A stretch of 64,000 nt of DNA, taken from Paenibacillus sp. FSL R5-0490. Its GTDB lineage: Bacteria > Bacillota > Bacilli > Bacillales > Cytobacillaceae. Where the stretch lies: the NCBI RefSeq assembly GCF_001956215.1, contig NZ_MRTQ01000008.1, positions 1 to 64,000 on the forward strand. Reading direction: 5' to 3'. Both the position numbers and the translations under genes were made by a program. Below are positions 15,275 through 23,977 of the stretch, piece by piece. Position 1 is the stretch's first letter. Each line of letters begins with the position of its first letter. Below the pieces are notes generated by a model. It was not told the origin of the DNA, did no database searches, and worked only from the letters and a program-made list of their open reading frames with translations.

Positions 15275-17265
15275 GTGATATGAGAAGTGCCTATAACCGG
15301 ATTTATCGGATCGATGCAGATACTGGAAATCCAATGGAACAGCAGCAGTTTTTCTTTTATACAGGAAACGATTCAAAAAGCCAAAAACCAGCTGAAGCTG
15401 TAAATGAAGAGGAATCTAAAAAAGATCAAAAGGCAGCTGGGAACTCTTTTACCCGCGGGAAAACAAAGTCGTTTCCGCTTATTTTACCGCCTCCGTCTGT
15501 AGAATCGAACCAAATTATCAAAACCAGTGCACTGTCTGAAAAAGCAGCTGAAAAGGATATTACGGAGAAGGAAAGTGTACCTCTTAAAGGTAAAACTGAA
15601 ATGACAAAGCCTAAAAAATTTAGACTTCCAAAGCAGCTGAATGACATGCTGACGCCCTTTACTCCAATGCTGAGCTGGTCCCCTTCTTTACCCAGTAAAT
15701 ACTCAAACCAGCCTGCATTCATGAAGAGCCATTTACCTGGCGGGTCTGATGAAAAAGATTCATCCCGGGCGGATGCAGAAGCAAACCAGAACGAATTTAT
15801 GCCAGACGAAAAATTTCCCGGCCCAGCAGGCAATCATGAAACCAGAGTATTTGAGGAAAAAGCGGAAATGCAAGAATACAATGCTTCTGTTAAGGATCCG
15901 GAAGAAACTGATTTGACAAAGGAATTTCTTAGCATGCTGGATGGAGGCGTGATGAACGAAACAAATGAAGAAACAGAATTGAATAACAGCATACCTAAAG
16001 CAGCTAATAAGCAACCTGAGTCTGCCATGTCATTGGAAGATGAGTTTGCCGATATGCTTGACGAGTCTTCTTCAAGCGAGATTGAATCTGATTATATACA
16101 GCCCAGACAGGATGAAGCATTTGCACTGATTTTAGAATCAGGCTATGACAAGAGAGAATCTTCTGACCATGACGCTGGTAGTCATTTGGAGTGCGAAGAA
16201 TCTTCATCTGAAAGAGAGCATCCTATTTTGAAGGAACAGAATGAATGTGACTTTGAAGAGAATTGGCAAGCTAATCAAGACGAAGAGTCATCCAGCTATG
16301 AAGGCGAATTCTCACTACTGCTGAAAAAAGCCTGCAGCATTCTGGATAAGGAGTGTGAAGACACTCCCCCGCTTCAGGAAAAATTCCTGGCACTGCTGGA
16401 TGAATCTTCTGATCAAAGTAATAGCTGTGCTGATTTTTTGAAGGAAGAATTATTTATGGAAAGTGATTGTAAAGAATCTGAATCGGCAGCCCAGTCTGAA
16501 GAAGCCACATATAAGGAAGTTTCTTCATTGCTTGAATACTTCTCAGCTATGCTGCAGGGTGTTATTTTAAGCGAAGCATCGGAACACGAGGAAGAAGAGT
16601 CCATCAGCGAAACTGAAGAGAGAGTGAATCCTGTCTCTGACGAAAGTGAAGCTTCAGCGGAGTTAAGTGATGACCTTTTTGATATGCTGGAGGAATCCTC
16701 CTCAAGCAGCAGTCTACTGAATGAAGAAGAGCCTTCACCATGCTGCTGCGATTGTTTCCGGAATGAGCTTCAAGTCAAGCTTCCTGTCTTAATAGGAAAA
16801 GCGGACCTGGACTTTACACTATTCGATTTCTTGCCGTTGCCTATTAGGAATGGTCACATTTCAAAAATGGAATGGTCAGTGGACTCCTTGCAATGCTCTG
16901 CCATTTTGCCTTCAAAAACAATTTTCATTAAAGGAACCCTTATGGCAGACATCCTTTTTGTAACTCATAAAAAGCTGCAAAATATAAGGATGCCCGTTTC
17001 TATAGATAAAACCATAGAGCTGGAGTGGATTTCCCCTCCCCAGATGCCAGCTTCATCTAATAATAAGGAGTTTATGTTTATTCACGAAAACAGACTGGAT
17101 CATCATTACGAATATTTCCAGGAATTCACAGAGGAAATCACCTGTAAATTGAAGAGTATTCGTGTTCTCTGGCATGGGGATGCAGAAGATCATCCCGGGC
17201 TGGAAATCATGGGGAAAGCCTTGCTGTCTCTGGATTTCTTTCAGGAGCAAATCATACAAATATAA
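15271..17265 (+). CDS. long acidic Ser/Glu-rich protein with a C-terminal CsxC-like core
   Basis: About 664 residues in two parts. Roughly residues 1-490 are disordered, first Lys/Pro-rich, then strongly acidic with Ser runs and at least seven copies of a short hydrophobic motif of type F-x-x-[ML]-L-[DE], as in EFADMLDESSSS, EFLSMLDGG, KFLALLDESS and LFDMLEESSSS. After a CCCDCF cluster, about 170 residues follow the order of the neighbouring CsxC-like proteins (KLPVLIGKADLDF, CSAILPSKTIFIKGTL, MPVSIDKTIELEW). The frame is open from 15250 (TTG), but the ribosome site favours coupling to ATG 15271. Likely a spore surface scaffold; the function is unproven. Confidence 0.65.
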   Translation: MSDMRSAYNRIYRIDADTGNPMEQQQFFFYTGNDSKSQKPAEAVNEEESKKDQKAAGNSFTRGKTKSFPLILPPPSVESNQIIKTSALSEKAAEKDITEKESVPLKGKTEMTKPKKFRLPKQLNDMLTPFTPMLSWSPSLPSKYSNQPAFMKSHLPGGSDEKDSSRADAEANQNEFMPDEKFPGPAGNHETRVFEEKAEMQEYNASVKDPEETDLTKEFLSMLDGGVMNETNEETELNNSIPKAANKQPESAMSLEDEFADMLDESSSSEIESDYIQPRQDEAFALILESGYDKRESSDHDAGSHLECEESSSEREHPILKEQNECDFEENWQANQDEESSSYEGEFSLLLKKACSILDKECEDTPPLQEKFLALLDESSDQSNSCADFLKEELFMESDCKESESAAQSEEATYKEVSSLLEYFSAMLQGVILSEASEHEEEESISETEERVNPVSDESEASAELSDDLFDMLEESSSSSSLLNEEEPSPCCCDCFRNELQVKLPVLIGKADLDFTLFDFLPLPIRNGHISKMEWSVDSLQCSAILPSKTIFIKGTLMADILFVTHKKLQNIRMPVSIDKTIELEWISPPQMPASSNNKEFMFIHENRLDHHYEYFQEFTEEITCKLKSIRVLWHGDAEDHPGLEIMGKALLSLDFFQEQIIQI

Positions 17266-17297
17266 AGAGGGTATCACATGAAGATACCCTCTTAATC
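17264..17297. terminator. terminator between convergent spore-surface genes
   Basis: AAGAGGGTATC pairs perfectly with GATACCCTCTT across a 7-base loop. T runs are short on both strands, so efficiency may be modest. Confidence 0.65.
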
Positions 17298-17301
17298 CTT
17301 A

Positions 17302-18006
17302 TTAGTCGTCTAATCCGTTTGCCAATTGACGCTGAGTTAATCTTACAAGCAAATTAACTTCTGCTTTTTCAGTAATCTTGTCAAATCTGCCCCATTTATC
17401 AAAATCGCTCAGAATATCCATTTGAGTAACGGAAGCATTTAGAAGTTTACACTTGATTGGCTCATTCAAGAACTCAAATGTGAAGGAGCCAAAGCTGCAT
17501 CTGTCTGCACCCATGCCATTTTTTGCAAGCTCTCTGATTTCGTTGGAATTGCTGTTCTTATTGCTGAATTCCCAATCAATTTCAGGAAGGGTGTTCACCA
17601 GGGAGTAGCACTTAAATGGAACGTTGACACTATAATCTTTTACATAGCCTTCACAATCATCAACATATTGAATGTTTTTGTGAATATATCCTTCTACATA
17701 AAGCTTTACAGATGTTGGAGGTGTTTCAGGGAAACCTTCTGGAATAACTGGCACAGCTTTACATTGTGTCAGGTATACATTCTTTCGGATTTGTTTAATT
17801 TCTGTTGCATAGGATGGAAGATAGATATCTGCTTCAGTTAATGTCTGAATTGGAACATCTCCAAGGATTATTGTCTGTTCTACTCCGCCTGTATTTTCCG
17901 GAGTCCCAACATCACAAAAATGCGTATGGGATTTAGCCGTGTCACACTTCGGTAATGGAGGACATTTGTCGCTGCTTCCACAGCCATACGAATGGTTTTT
18001 CTTCAT
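17302..18006 (-). CDS. CsxC-like spore surface protein 3 (divergent)
   Basis: A 234-residue protein sharing the family core in order: VPIQTLTEADIYLPSYATEIKQIRK, split by VYLTQCKAVPV, then LYVEGYIHKNIQYVDDC and VNVPFKCYSL. The N-terminus is His/Cys-rich (YGCGSSDKCPPLPKC), and the C-terminal part carries CKLLNASVTQMD and an ITEKAEVNLLVRLTQRQ ending like its paralogs (KVLQKQQ). It is on the opposite strand, less similar than the two tandem copies, and has a good AGGAGT site. Role inferred as spore coat/exosporium. Confidence 0.7.
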   Translation of the reverse strand: MKKNHSYGCGSSDKCPPLPKCDTAKSHTHFCDVGTPENTGGVEQTIILGDVPIQTLTEADIYLPSYATEIKQIRKNVYLTQCKAVPVIPEGFPETPPTSVKLYVEGYIHKNIQYVDDCEGYVKDYSVNVPFKCYSLVNTLPEIDWEFSNKNSNSNEIRELAKNGMGADRCSFGSFTFEFLNEPIKCKLLNASVTQMDILSDFDKWGRFDKITEKAEVNLLVRLTQRQLANGLDD

Positions 18007-18184
18007 ATTCTACACTCCTACTTGTTGTTTTTAGCCAAAGAAATCAGATGCTTTCCAACATAAAAAAGCTTGTTTTCTATGGCTTACTATTTTATATGCA
18101 GCTAGTCACAACAAGGAGTGGACAAGTTGAGGATGGCATTTATATCATTTTTTATGAAAATTACAAAACTGTATTAATGCCTAC

Positions 18185-18346
18185 CTATTTACAGCTTACA
18201 CTCCAATTAACGGCAAATAGATCTCTGTCTGCATGTGCATGCTTATTTGATTCTTCACACAATTCAATCACCTGCTTTAAATTGTAGTGATTGATGATTG
18301 TCAGAACTACAAGAACTGCTGCCGTTATGGTTAGGTATTTCTTCAT
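18185..18346 (-). CDS. 53-residue small membrane or secreted protein, unrecognised
   Basis: ATG preceded by GGAGGAAGTAAAAAT. The product has a positively charged start (MKKYL), a hydrophobic segment at residues 5-18 (TITAAVLVVLTII), then a mixed hydrophilic tail with two Cys (residues 30 and 52) and HAHAD. It could be a single-span protein or an exported peptide. It lies alone between a CsxC-like gene and spoIISA. The strong ribosome site is the main evidence. Confidence 0.6.
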   Translation of the reverse strand: MKKYLTITAAVLVVLTIINHYNLKQVIELCEESNKHAHADRDLFAVNWSVSCK

Positions 18347-18464
18347 ATTTTTACTTCCTCCGCAATTATTTTCAAATTTATGGCATAATTTCTGGTATAA
18401 TGGAATTAAAATTATGCAAATATTCTAACAGAAATTCATTTTATGGCAGACGAGGCGATTTTTT

Positions 18465-19229
18465 GTGCTGATATTCTTTAAGATTGCTGTGTGGATCATA
18501 GTCGCTTGTCTTGGGTTTTATGTTATTTCTGTCTGGCTTTGGGAAAAGAAAGTGAAAGAAAAAATGTCCGTCATTCGTAAAACCTGGTATATCCTTTATG
18601 TGCTTGGTGCGGTAATCTATTGGACAAATGAGCCTGAATCCATTTTTGACCACTGGCAGAATTACCTGATTGTCGCGATTATATTTGCCCTTGTTGATGC
18701 TTTTGTTTTTCTTGGATCATATTTGAAAAGAGTCGGAAATAATGAACTGGCAACTGACACAAGAGATTTACTAGAAGAAAACAGCGACCTGTTAAATTCA
18801 CATATGAATAAGCTGAAATCGTTTCAATATTTATTGAAAAATGAACCGATTGACATTTATTATGGAAATGAAGAAGCATATCTTGCCGGAATTGAAAAGC
18901 TTTTGGCTGACTTTGCGGAAAAAATTGATATGAAGGCATCATTATGCAAATATACAACTCAGGAAGAGAAAGACCACCTGCTTGAGCACTACACCGATAA
19001 AGCCTTGATTTATAGCCGGCTCGACCGCAGGGAAGTTTATTATGATGCGGAAGAAAAACTGGCGCTAATTCCTTTTTCCATTTTCGAAGAAGATTATGTC
19101 ATTAAAGTGACCTCCGGCCAATTTGTAACCGAATTCGACTATTTGCTATTCACTTCACTTATATCAATATACGATCTAATGCTCCCTGCCGAACAGGAGG
19201 ACGAAGACCATGAAGGAACCAGCGGATAA
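18465..19229 (+). CDS. spoIISA: SpoIISA, membrane toxin of the SpoIIS system
   Basis: A 254-residue toxin of the Bacillus SpoIIS module. Three membrane segments fill residues 1-82 (WLWEKKVKEKMSVIRKTWYI is the conserved loop after the first), followed by a cytoplasmic GAF-like domain from about residue 95 (LLKNEPIDIYYGNEEAY, SLCKYTTQEEKD, EFDYLLFTSLISIYDLMLP), all strongly matching B. subtilis SpoIISA. The toxin damages the membrane unless bound by antitoxin. The start is GTG, seven bases after GAGGCG. The spoIISB start lies inside its 3' end. Confidence 0.95.
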   Translation: MLIFFKIAVWIIVACLGFYVISVWLWEKKVKEKMSVIRKTWYILYVLGAVIYWTNEPESIFDHWQNYLIVAIIFALVDAFVFLGSYLKRVGNNELATDTRDLLEENSDLLNSHMNKLKSFQYLLKNEPIDIYYGNEEAYLAGIEKLLADFAEKIDMKASLCKYTTQEEKDHLLEHYTDKALIYSRLDRREVYYDAEEKLALIPFSIFEEDYVIKVTSGQFVTEFDYLLFTSLISIYDLMLPAEQEDEDHEGTSG

Positions 19230-19389
19230 GAAAAAGAATTTACCGCAGATAAATTCCAGCAGCACCATGAAAACCCTGAAGAAAAAATCCCGGATCAGCC
19301 TGCCGGGCTTTGAAGTCAGCCCTCACACCGAAAGAATATTAAAAGAGAATAAAAGATTAATAAGCGTTTATACCAAAACGAAGACTTGA
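19210..19389 (+). CDS. spoIISB: SpoIISB antitoxin
   Basis: A 59-residue basic protein overlapping the end of spoIISA by 20 bases, with AGGAGG nine bases before its ATG. The C-terminal half contains LKKKSR, then FEVSPHTERILKENKRLI, the conserved segment by which SpoIISB wraps around the SpoIISA cytoplasmic domain. The first 20 residues are unlike B. subtilis SpoIISB. Coupled translation would keep antitoxin matched to toxin. Confidence 0.92.
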   Translation: MKEPADKKKNLPQINSSSTMKTLKKKSRISLPGFEVSPHTERILKENKRLISVYTKTKT

Positions 19390-19398
19390 GCATACTAT

Positions 19399-19429
19399 AT
19401 GGCGTGGAAGGAAATTTCTTCCGCGCCAT
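19399..19429 (+). promoter_or_regulatory. hairpin between spoIISB and spoIISC
   Basis: ATGGCG and GGAAG pair with CTTCC and CGCCAT across a single-base bulge, ten bases after the spoIISB stop. No T run follows. It may be a processing or stabilising structure, or partial attenuation before spoIISC. Confidence 0.5.
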
Positions 19430-19482
19430 ATTCATGTTCGTGGAGCGGGGACATATACTATATTTAAAAAGGGCTGATTTCA

Positions 19483-19626
19483 TTGAAAAAACTGACCAAG
19501 AAAGTCAAAAATGTAAACTTCCCCACCTTCTCGGTTTCCCCATACACCAAAAATCTTTCAAAAAAAACCGAAGCCGCCATACAGAATTTAAATAAGGATC
19601 TCAAGCCTCCGAAAAACAATGCTTAG
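19483..19626 (+). CDS. spoIISC: SpoIISC-like second antitoxin
   Basis: A 47-residue Lys-rich peptide starting at TTG, with AAAAAGGG nine bases upstream. It contains NFPTFSVSPYTKNLSKKTE, which parallels the FEVSPHTERILKEN core of SpoIISB, so it is a small antitoxin-like homolog. In B. subtilis 168 a third gene, spoIISC, also follows spoIISB and can neutralise the toxin; the position here is the same. The ribosome site is weak and no ATG is available. Confidence 0.75.
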   Translation: MKKLTKKVKNVNFPTFSVSPYTKNLSKKTEAAIQNLNKDLKPPKNNA

Positions 19627-19648
19627 AACCCCTTTGCAAATATGACGG

Positions 19649-21019
19649 TTATTTTATAAAAAATTTCACCTTTTTTAAAGCATCCTTTGTCGTCGGATAC
19701 CGGAATGGCAGATCAAATCTGGTGGTTTGCTTCAGTATGCTTTTTTCATGTGAAAAGACATCAAAGCTGCCCTTTCCGTGATAAGCGCCAATCCCGCTCT
19801 CCCCTACCCCTCCGAAAGGAAGATATGGTGAGCTCAAATGATAAACAGTATCATTAATGCATCCCCCTCCAAAGGAAATGCTGCTTAGAATCTGGCTTTG
19901 GACACGTTCACTTTCTGTAAAGATATATAGGGCCAAAGGTTTCGGTCGTGCTGTAACTTCTCCAATCATTTTGGACAAGTCGTCATATTCAAGCACGGGG
20001 AGAATCGGTCCGAATATTTCATCCTGCATAACCTCATCATTCCAGGAAATATTGCCGAGAACAGTCGGTTCGATGCTTAGAGCGCTTAAGTCATGCCTGC
20101 CTCCGTGAATAGGAGTTCCATTGGATAAAAATTTAGCGAGTCGGCTGAAGTGTTTTTCACTGACGATTCGCGTAAATTGGCCGGATGCAATCGGATTTTC
20201 TCCATAAAGCTCCTGTATGGCCTGCTTTAGTTCTTTAAGAAATTCTTCTTTTACTCTGCTGTGAACATAAAGATAATCAGGAGCTACACATGTCTGGCCG
20301 GCATTAATATACTTTCCCCAGGCAATTCTCTTCGCGGCAAGCTTCAGGTTGGCATCTTCATGTACGATGCAAGGACTCTTACCGCCAAGTTCCAGCGTAA
20401 CCGGTGTAAGATTTTTCGAAGCGGCTTCCATAATGATTTTTCCAACAGGGACACTGCCTGTGAAGAAAATATAGTCAAGCTTTTCATTTAAAAGAGCTGT
20501 GCTTGTTTCTGCATCACCTTCAACAACTGATATATACTCTTCAGGAAAATGGCTGCAGATCAGCTTTGACAGCAATGCTGAAGTTTGCGGTGTTAATTCT
20601 GATGGTTTCAGGATTGCGCAGTTTCCTGCAGCGATCGCGCCAATCAGCGGTGCTATCGCGAGCTGGAAAGGGTAATTCCATGGCGCTATGATAAGCGCAA
20701 CTCCGTATGCCTCCGGATAGATATAGCTTTTTGAACCGATCTGTGCAAGCGACGACTTCACCTTTCTTGGCTTCGCCCATTTTTTCAGGTGCTTCATCGT
20801 AAAGCGGATCTCTTCAAGCAGAATTCCGATTTCGGTTAAATAGGCATCGAATTCACTTTTATTGAGATCAGCCTTTAACGCATCCATTAATTCCTGCTCA
20901 TGCTGTTTTATGACTGTACGCAGCTTGCTGAGGGCTTCCAGTCTGAATGAGATATCCTTTGTTTTACCTGTGGTGAAGAAGCTTCTTTGTTTTTGGATGA
21001 GATCGCCGTAATTTTCCAT
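19649..21019 (-). CDS. aldehyde dehydrogenase (class 3, YwdH-like)
   Basis: A 456-residue NAD(P)-dependent aldehyde dehydrogenase oxidising fatty or aromatic aldehydes. Motifs: PWNYPF at residues 113-118, FTGSVPVGK near 186-194, catalytic Glu210 (LELGGKSP) and nucleophile Cys244 (NAGQTC). The short length and a C-terminal hydrophobic/basic tail (KKVKFFIK) fit the class 3, membrane-associated group that includes YwdH of B. subtilis. ATG 21019 follows GGAGG at five bases. It converges on the SpoIIS module and has no obvious operon partner. Confidence 0.9.
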   Translation of the reverse strand: MENYGDLIQKQRSFFTTGKTKDISFRLEALSKLRTVIKQHEQELMDALKADLNKSEFDAYLTEIGILLEEIRFTMKHLKKWAKPRKVKSSLAQIGSKSYIYPEAYGVALIIAPWNYPFQLAIAPLIGAIAAGNCAILKPSELTPQTSALLSKLICSHFPEEYISVVEGDAETSTALLNEKLDYIFFTGSVPVGKIIMEAASKNLTPVTLELGGKSPCIVHEDANLKLAAKRIAWGKYINAGQTCVAPDYLYVHSRVKEEFLKELKQAIQELYGENPIASGQFTRIVSEKHFSRLAKFLSNGTPIHGGRHDLSALSIEPTVLGNISWNDEVMQDEIFGPILPVLEYDDLSKMIGEVTARPKPLALYIFTESERVQSQILSSISFGGGCINDTVYHLSSPYLPFGGVGESGIGAYHGKGSFDVFSHEKSILKQTTRFDLPFRYPTTKDALKKVKFFIK

Positions 21020-21103
21020 GAATACCTCCAAATGGGGTTTTGTTTATGGATATAGTATCATTTTGGCGGGTGTAAATACACTATTAGGTATGTTATTCAA
21101 TAT

Positions 21104-21128
21104 AAAAACACCCGGGTTTCCGCGGGTG
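21104..21128 (-). terminator. terminator of the abgT-like operon
   Basis: On the minus strand CACCCG pairs with CGGGTG, followed by TTTTTATA, just after the transporter stop. Confidence 0.75.
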
Positions 21129-21134
21129 GCAGCC

Positions 21135-22664
21135 TTACAAATGAATTGGTCCCTCTGGTCCCACTGGTATACCCAGCAGATACCAGACGATAATCAGCAG
21201 GATCCAGAAAATCCCGAAGAATATGGTGTAAGGGAAAAGGGCTGAAATCAACGTCCCCAATCCCATGTTTTTGTCATACTTTTTCGCAAAAGATAGCAAC
21301 AAAACAAGATACGGCAACATTGGGGTAATCGGGTTCGTAATGGAATCTCCTACCCGGTACAATGCCTGTGTGAAAGCCGGATGGTAATCAAGGAACATGA
21401 ACATCGGAACGAAAATAGGTGCAAGGATGGCCCATTTTGCTGAGGCACTTCCGATTAAAATGTTTATTAAGCTGACAAACAAAATAAACACGATGAACAG
21501 TGGAATTCCTGTGAAACCAATGGATTCAAGGAAATCTGCCCCTTTAATTGCGATAATCGGACCAAGATTGGAATCTCCGAAATAAGCAAGGAATTGAGCG
21601 GACGCAAAAACAAGAACAATGTAAGGCCCCATTGTGCTCATTGCTTTTCCGGTCATTTCTCCAAAGTCTTTCGAAGTTTTGATTGTTCCTGCTCCCATTC
21701 CATAGAATAATCCAGGCAGCAGGAAAAAGATTGTCAATAAAGGGACGATCCCATCCATTAAAGGCGAAGCTTCAATGATGGAGCCTGTTTCCGGATTTCT
21801 CAGAATTCCGTTTTCAGGAATGATCATGGCTAATACAGCAACAAGGAAAACAACTGCAGAAATCCCGGCCCATTTAAGACCGCGGCTTTCTTCTTTTGTG
21901 ACAGTTGTCATCATGGTTTCCATTTCACCCGTATACTTGCCAAAACGCGGAATAGTAAATTTATACGTTACCCAGGTGGAAACAGCCAGTAAGAAAAATG
22001 TAGAAACGGCTATAAAGTAATAATTCATTGCCGGATTGGCTTTGTAATCAGGATTTACGGTTTGTGCCCCTGATTCTGTAAAGCCGGCCGCCAGTGTATC
22101 AGTCATCCCAATCATTAAGTTGGCAGAGAATGCGCCGGTCGTAGAGGCATAAGCAACGATCAGCCCCACCATCGGATGGAAACCAAAGGCCATCAGAACC
22201 GCTGCTGCGATTGGCGGCAATACTACCTGTGTCGCATCTGCAGCAACATTACCGACAATGGCGATTAAAATGATGCTTGGGATAATGATTTTTTTCGGTG
22301 TGGCAACCACCGAGCGCTTCATTAGCGCATCAAAAAATCCGCTCTGTTCAGCCAGTCCTACTCCAATCATCATCACTAATACCATTCCAAGCGGAGGAAA
22401 CTCGCTGAAGTTTTTTACCATGCCGGTTATAATATCGACAAGGCCTGCACCATCCAGGAGGTTATTCGCAACTACAGTCTCACCTGTTACCGGATGGGTT
22501 GCGGATAGCTTGAACAGCCCGGCAATGAAGGATGCGCCAAGGATAATTCCGCATAGGATAAAAAACAGGACAATAGGATCAGGAAGCTTATTTCCTGCGT
22601 ATTCAATCGAATCGAGCATCCGGTCAAAAAATGTCTTTTTATCTTTCCTGCTAGTCTGTGCCAT
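21135..22664 (-). CDS. AbgT family transporter
   Basis: A 509-residue membrane protein of the AbgT family, whose founding member imports p-aminobenzoyl-glutamate; others export sulfonamides. The N-terminus (LDSIEYAGNKLPDPIVLFFILCG) and the ASTTGAFSANLMIGMTDTL and PITPMLPYLVLLLSFAKKYDKNMG blocks are the conserved family regions. The ATG overlaps the stop of the M20 hydrolase (TGATG), with GGAGGGG upstream, so both are made together. The pair suggests uptake of an N-acyl or aminobenzoyl amino acid and its intracellular hydrolysis. Confidence 0.92.
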   Translation of the reverse strand: MAQTSRKDKKTFFDRMLDSIEYAGNKLPDPIVLFFILCGIILGASFIAGLFKLSATHPVTGETVVANNLLDGAGLVDIITGMVKNFSEFPPLGMVLVMMIGVGLAEQSGFFDALMKRSVVATPKKIIIPSIILIAIVGNVAADATQVVLPPIAAAVLMAFGFHPMVGLIVAYASTTGAFSANLMIGMTDTLAAGFTESGAQTVNPDYKANPAMNYYFIAVSTFFLLAVSTWVTYKFTIPRFGKYTGEMETMMTTVTKEESRGLKWAGISAVVFLVAVLAMIIPENGILRNPETGSIIEASPLMDGIVPLLTIFFLLPGLFYGMGAGTIKTSKDFGEMTGKAMSTMGPYIVLVFASAQFLAYFGDSNLGPIIAIKGADFLESIGFTGIPLFIVFILFVSLINILIGSASAKWAILAPIFVPMFMFLDYHPAFTQALYRVGDSITNPITPMLPYLVLLLSFAKKYDKNMGLGTLISALFPYTIFFGIFWILLIIVWYLLGIPVGPEGPIHL

Positions 22665-23857
22665 CAAACCCCTCCTTTTCTGGTTTCAGATAAAGTAAGA
22701 GCAGATAGCACATGAAACTTTAAACCATCCTTCATTGCCTCTTCATCAAGATCAAACTTAGGATGGTGATGCGGGAAGGTAATTCCTTTTTGATCATTCC
22801 CTGCCCCAATCATGATATAGCACCCGGGCCTAACCTCGCTGAAAGCGGAAAAATCCTCTCCGCCAAGCATGGGGTCAATCCATTCAATGTTTCGGTCCGT
22901 AAACTGAGTTTCTAGTAAATTTGTAATCTCTTTCGTTAATTCTGCGTTATTTACAACAGGGTTGTAGCCATATGTATATTCAACCTTTACTTCTGCACCA
23001 TGTGCGCGGGCAATTCCTTCAGCTGTTTCGCTGATTCGTTTTTTAACCAGCTCACGAGTTGTGTTGTCAAGCACTCTGACTGATCCGCCGATTTCCACAG
23101 TATCAGGGATGACGTTAAATGCTTCTCCTCCATGGAATCTGGTAACAGAAACAACTGCTGAATCAAGAGGACCTACGGAACGGGCAACTATGTGATTTAA
23201 GCCCGACACAATTTGGGCTCCTGCTGCTACCGGGTCAACCGTCAGTTCCGGTGTTGATGCATGTCCTCCCTTTCCCTGAACAGTAATTTCGAAAATATCA
23301 CTGGCAGAGGTAATGGCGCCATCTCTTATGCCGATTGTACCGAATGGAATCGTGGCCATTAGATGCAGGCCGACTACTTGATCGATGCCTTCCATAACAC
23401 CCGCAGCAACCAACTCCCTTGCTCCTCCGGGAGGAAGTTCCTCAGCATGCTGAAAAATGAATACGATTTCCCCACTGAGATTCTCTTTATCTTCTGTTAG
23501 CAATTTAGCTGCTCCAAGAAGCATGCTGGTGTGAGCATCATGGCCGCAAGCATGCATGACACCGGCATTTTTAGAGGCAAATGGCAAGCCGGTTTTTTCC
23601 CCAATTGGCAGTGCATCCATATCCGCACGAAGTGCAATTACTCTGCCAGGCTTAGATCCTTTTAATCTCGCAAGCACACTTGTTTCAGTCGGCCTCGATA
23701 AATCAAGACCTCCAAAGCTCTCAAGTTTTTTATAAACATAGTTTGCCGTATGTACTTCCTGAAAGGATAATTCCGGATTTTCATGAAGATAGCGCCGCCA
23801 CTCGATGACTTCGCTGTATACTTCATCAACTTTTGTTAGTATCTTGCTGACATCCAT
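22664..23857 (-). CDS. M20 family amidohydrolase / N-acyl-amino acid hydrolase
   Basis: A 397-residue metallopeptidase-fold hydrolase. Metal ligands are visible in HACGHDAHTSMLLGA (about residues 100-114), in AEELPPGGAR with its catalytic Glu, in LHLMATIPFG and in GGEDFSAF near the C-terminus. It is the type that deacylates N-acyl amino acids or splits p-aminobenzoyl-glutamate. The frame is open 31 codons further upstream, but ATG 23857 is preceded by AGGAGTGGAAAAG, and the upstream stretch is AT-rich leader. It is the first gene of the pair with the AbgT transporter. Confidence 0.88.
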   Translation of the reverse strand: MDVSKILTKVDEVYSEVIEWRRYLHENPELSFQEVHTANYVYKKLESFGGLDLSRPTETSVLARLKGSKPGRVIALRADMDALPIGEKTGLPFASKNAGVMHACGHDAHTSMLLGAAKLLTEDKENLSGEIVFIFQHAEELPPGGARELVAAGVMEGIDQVVGLHLMATIPFGTIGIRDGAITSASDIFEITVQGKGGHASTPELTVDPVAAGAQIVSGLNHIVARSVGPLDSAVVSVTRFHGGEAFNVIPDTVEIGGSVRVLDNTTRELVKKRISETAEGIARAHGAEVKVEYTYGYNPVVNNAELTKEITNLLETQFTDRNIEWIDPMLGGEDFSAFSEVRPGCYIMIGAGNDQKGITFPHHHPKFDLDEEAMKDGLKFHVLSALTLSETRKGGV

Positions 23858-23977
23858 CTTTTCCACTCCTATATAACGTCTAATTAACGCAAATACGTTA
23901 AATCTAATAATATAGAATTTATAGAAATTTTTCAATAAATATTCATTCATATTTTTTTCAAATAAAAAAACAGCACA

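Noticed and set aside
19386-19595. Frame of 69 codons overlapping spoIISC
   Set aside because: No ribosome site, and it lacks the SPYT-type core seen in the TTG-started frame.
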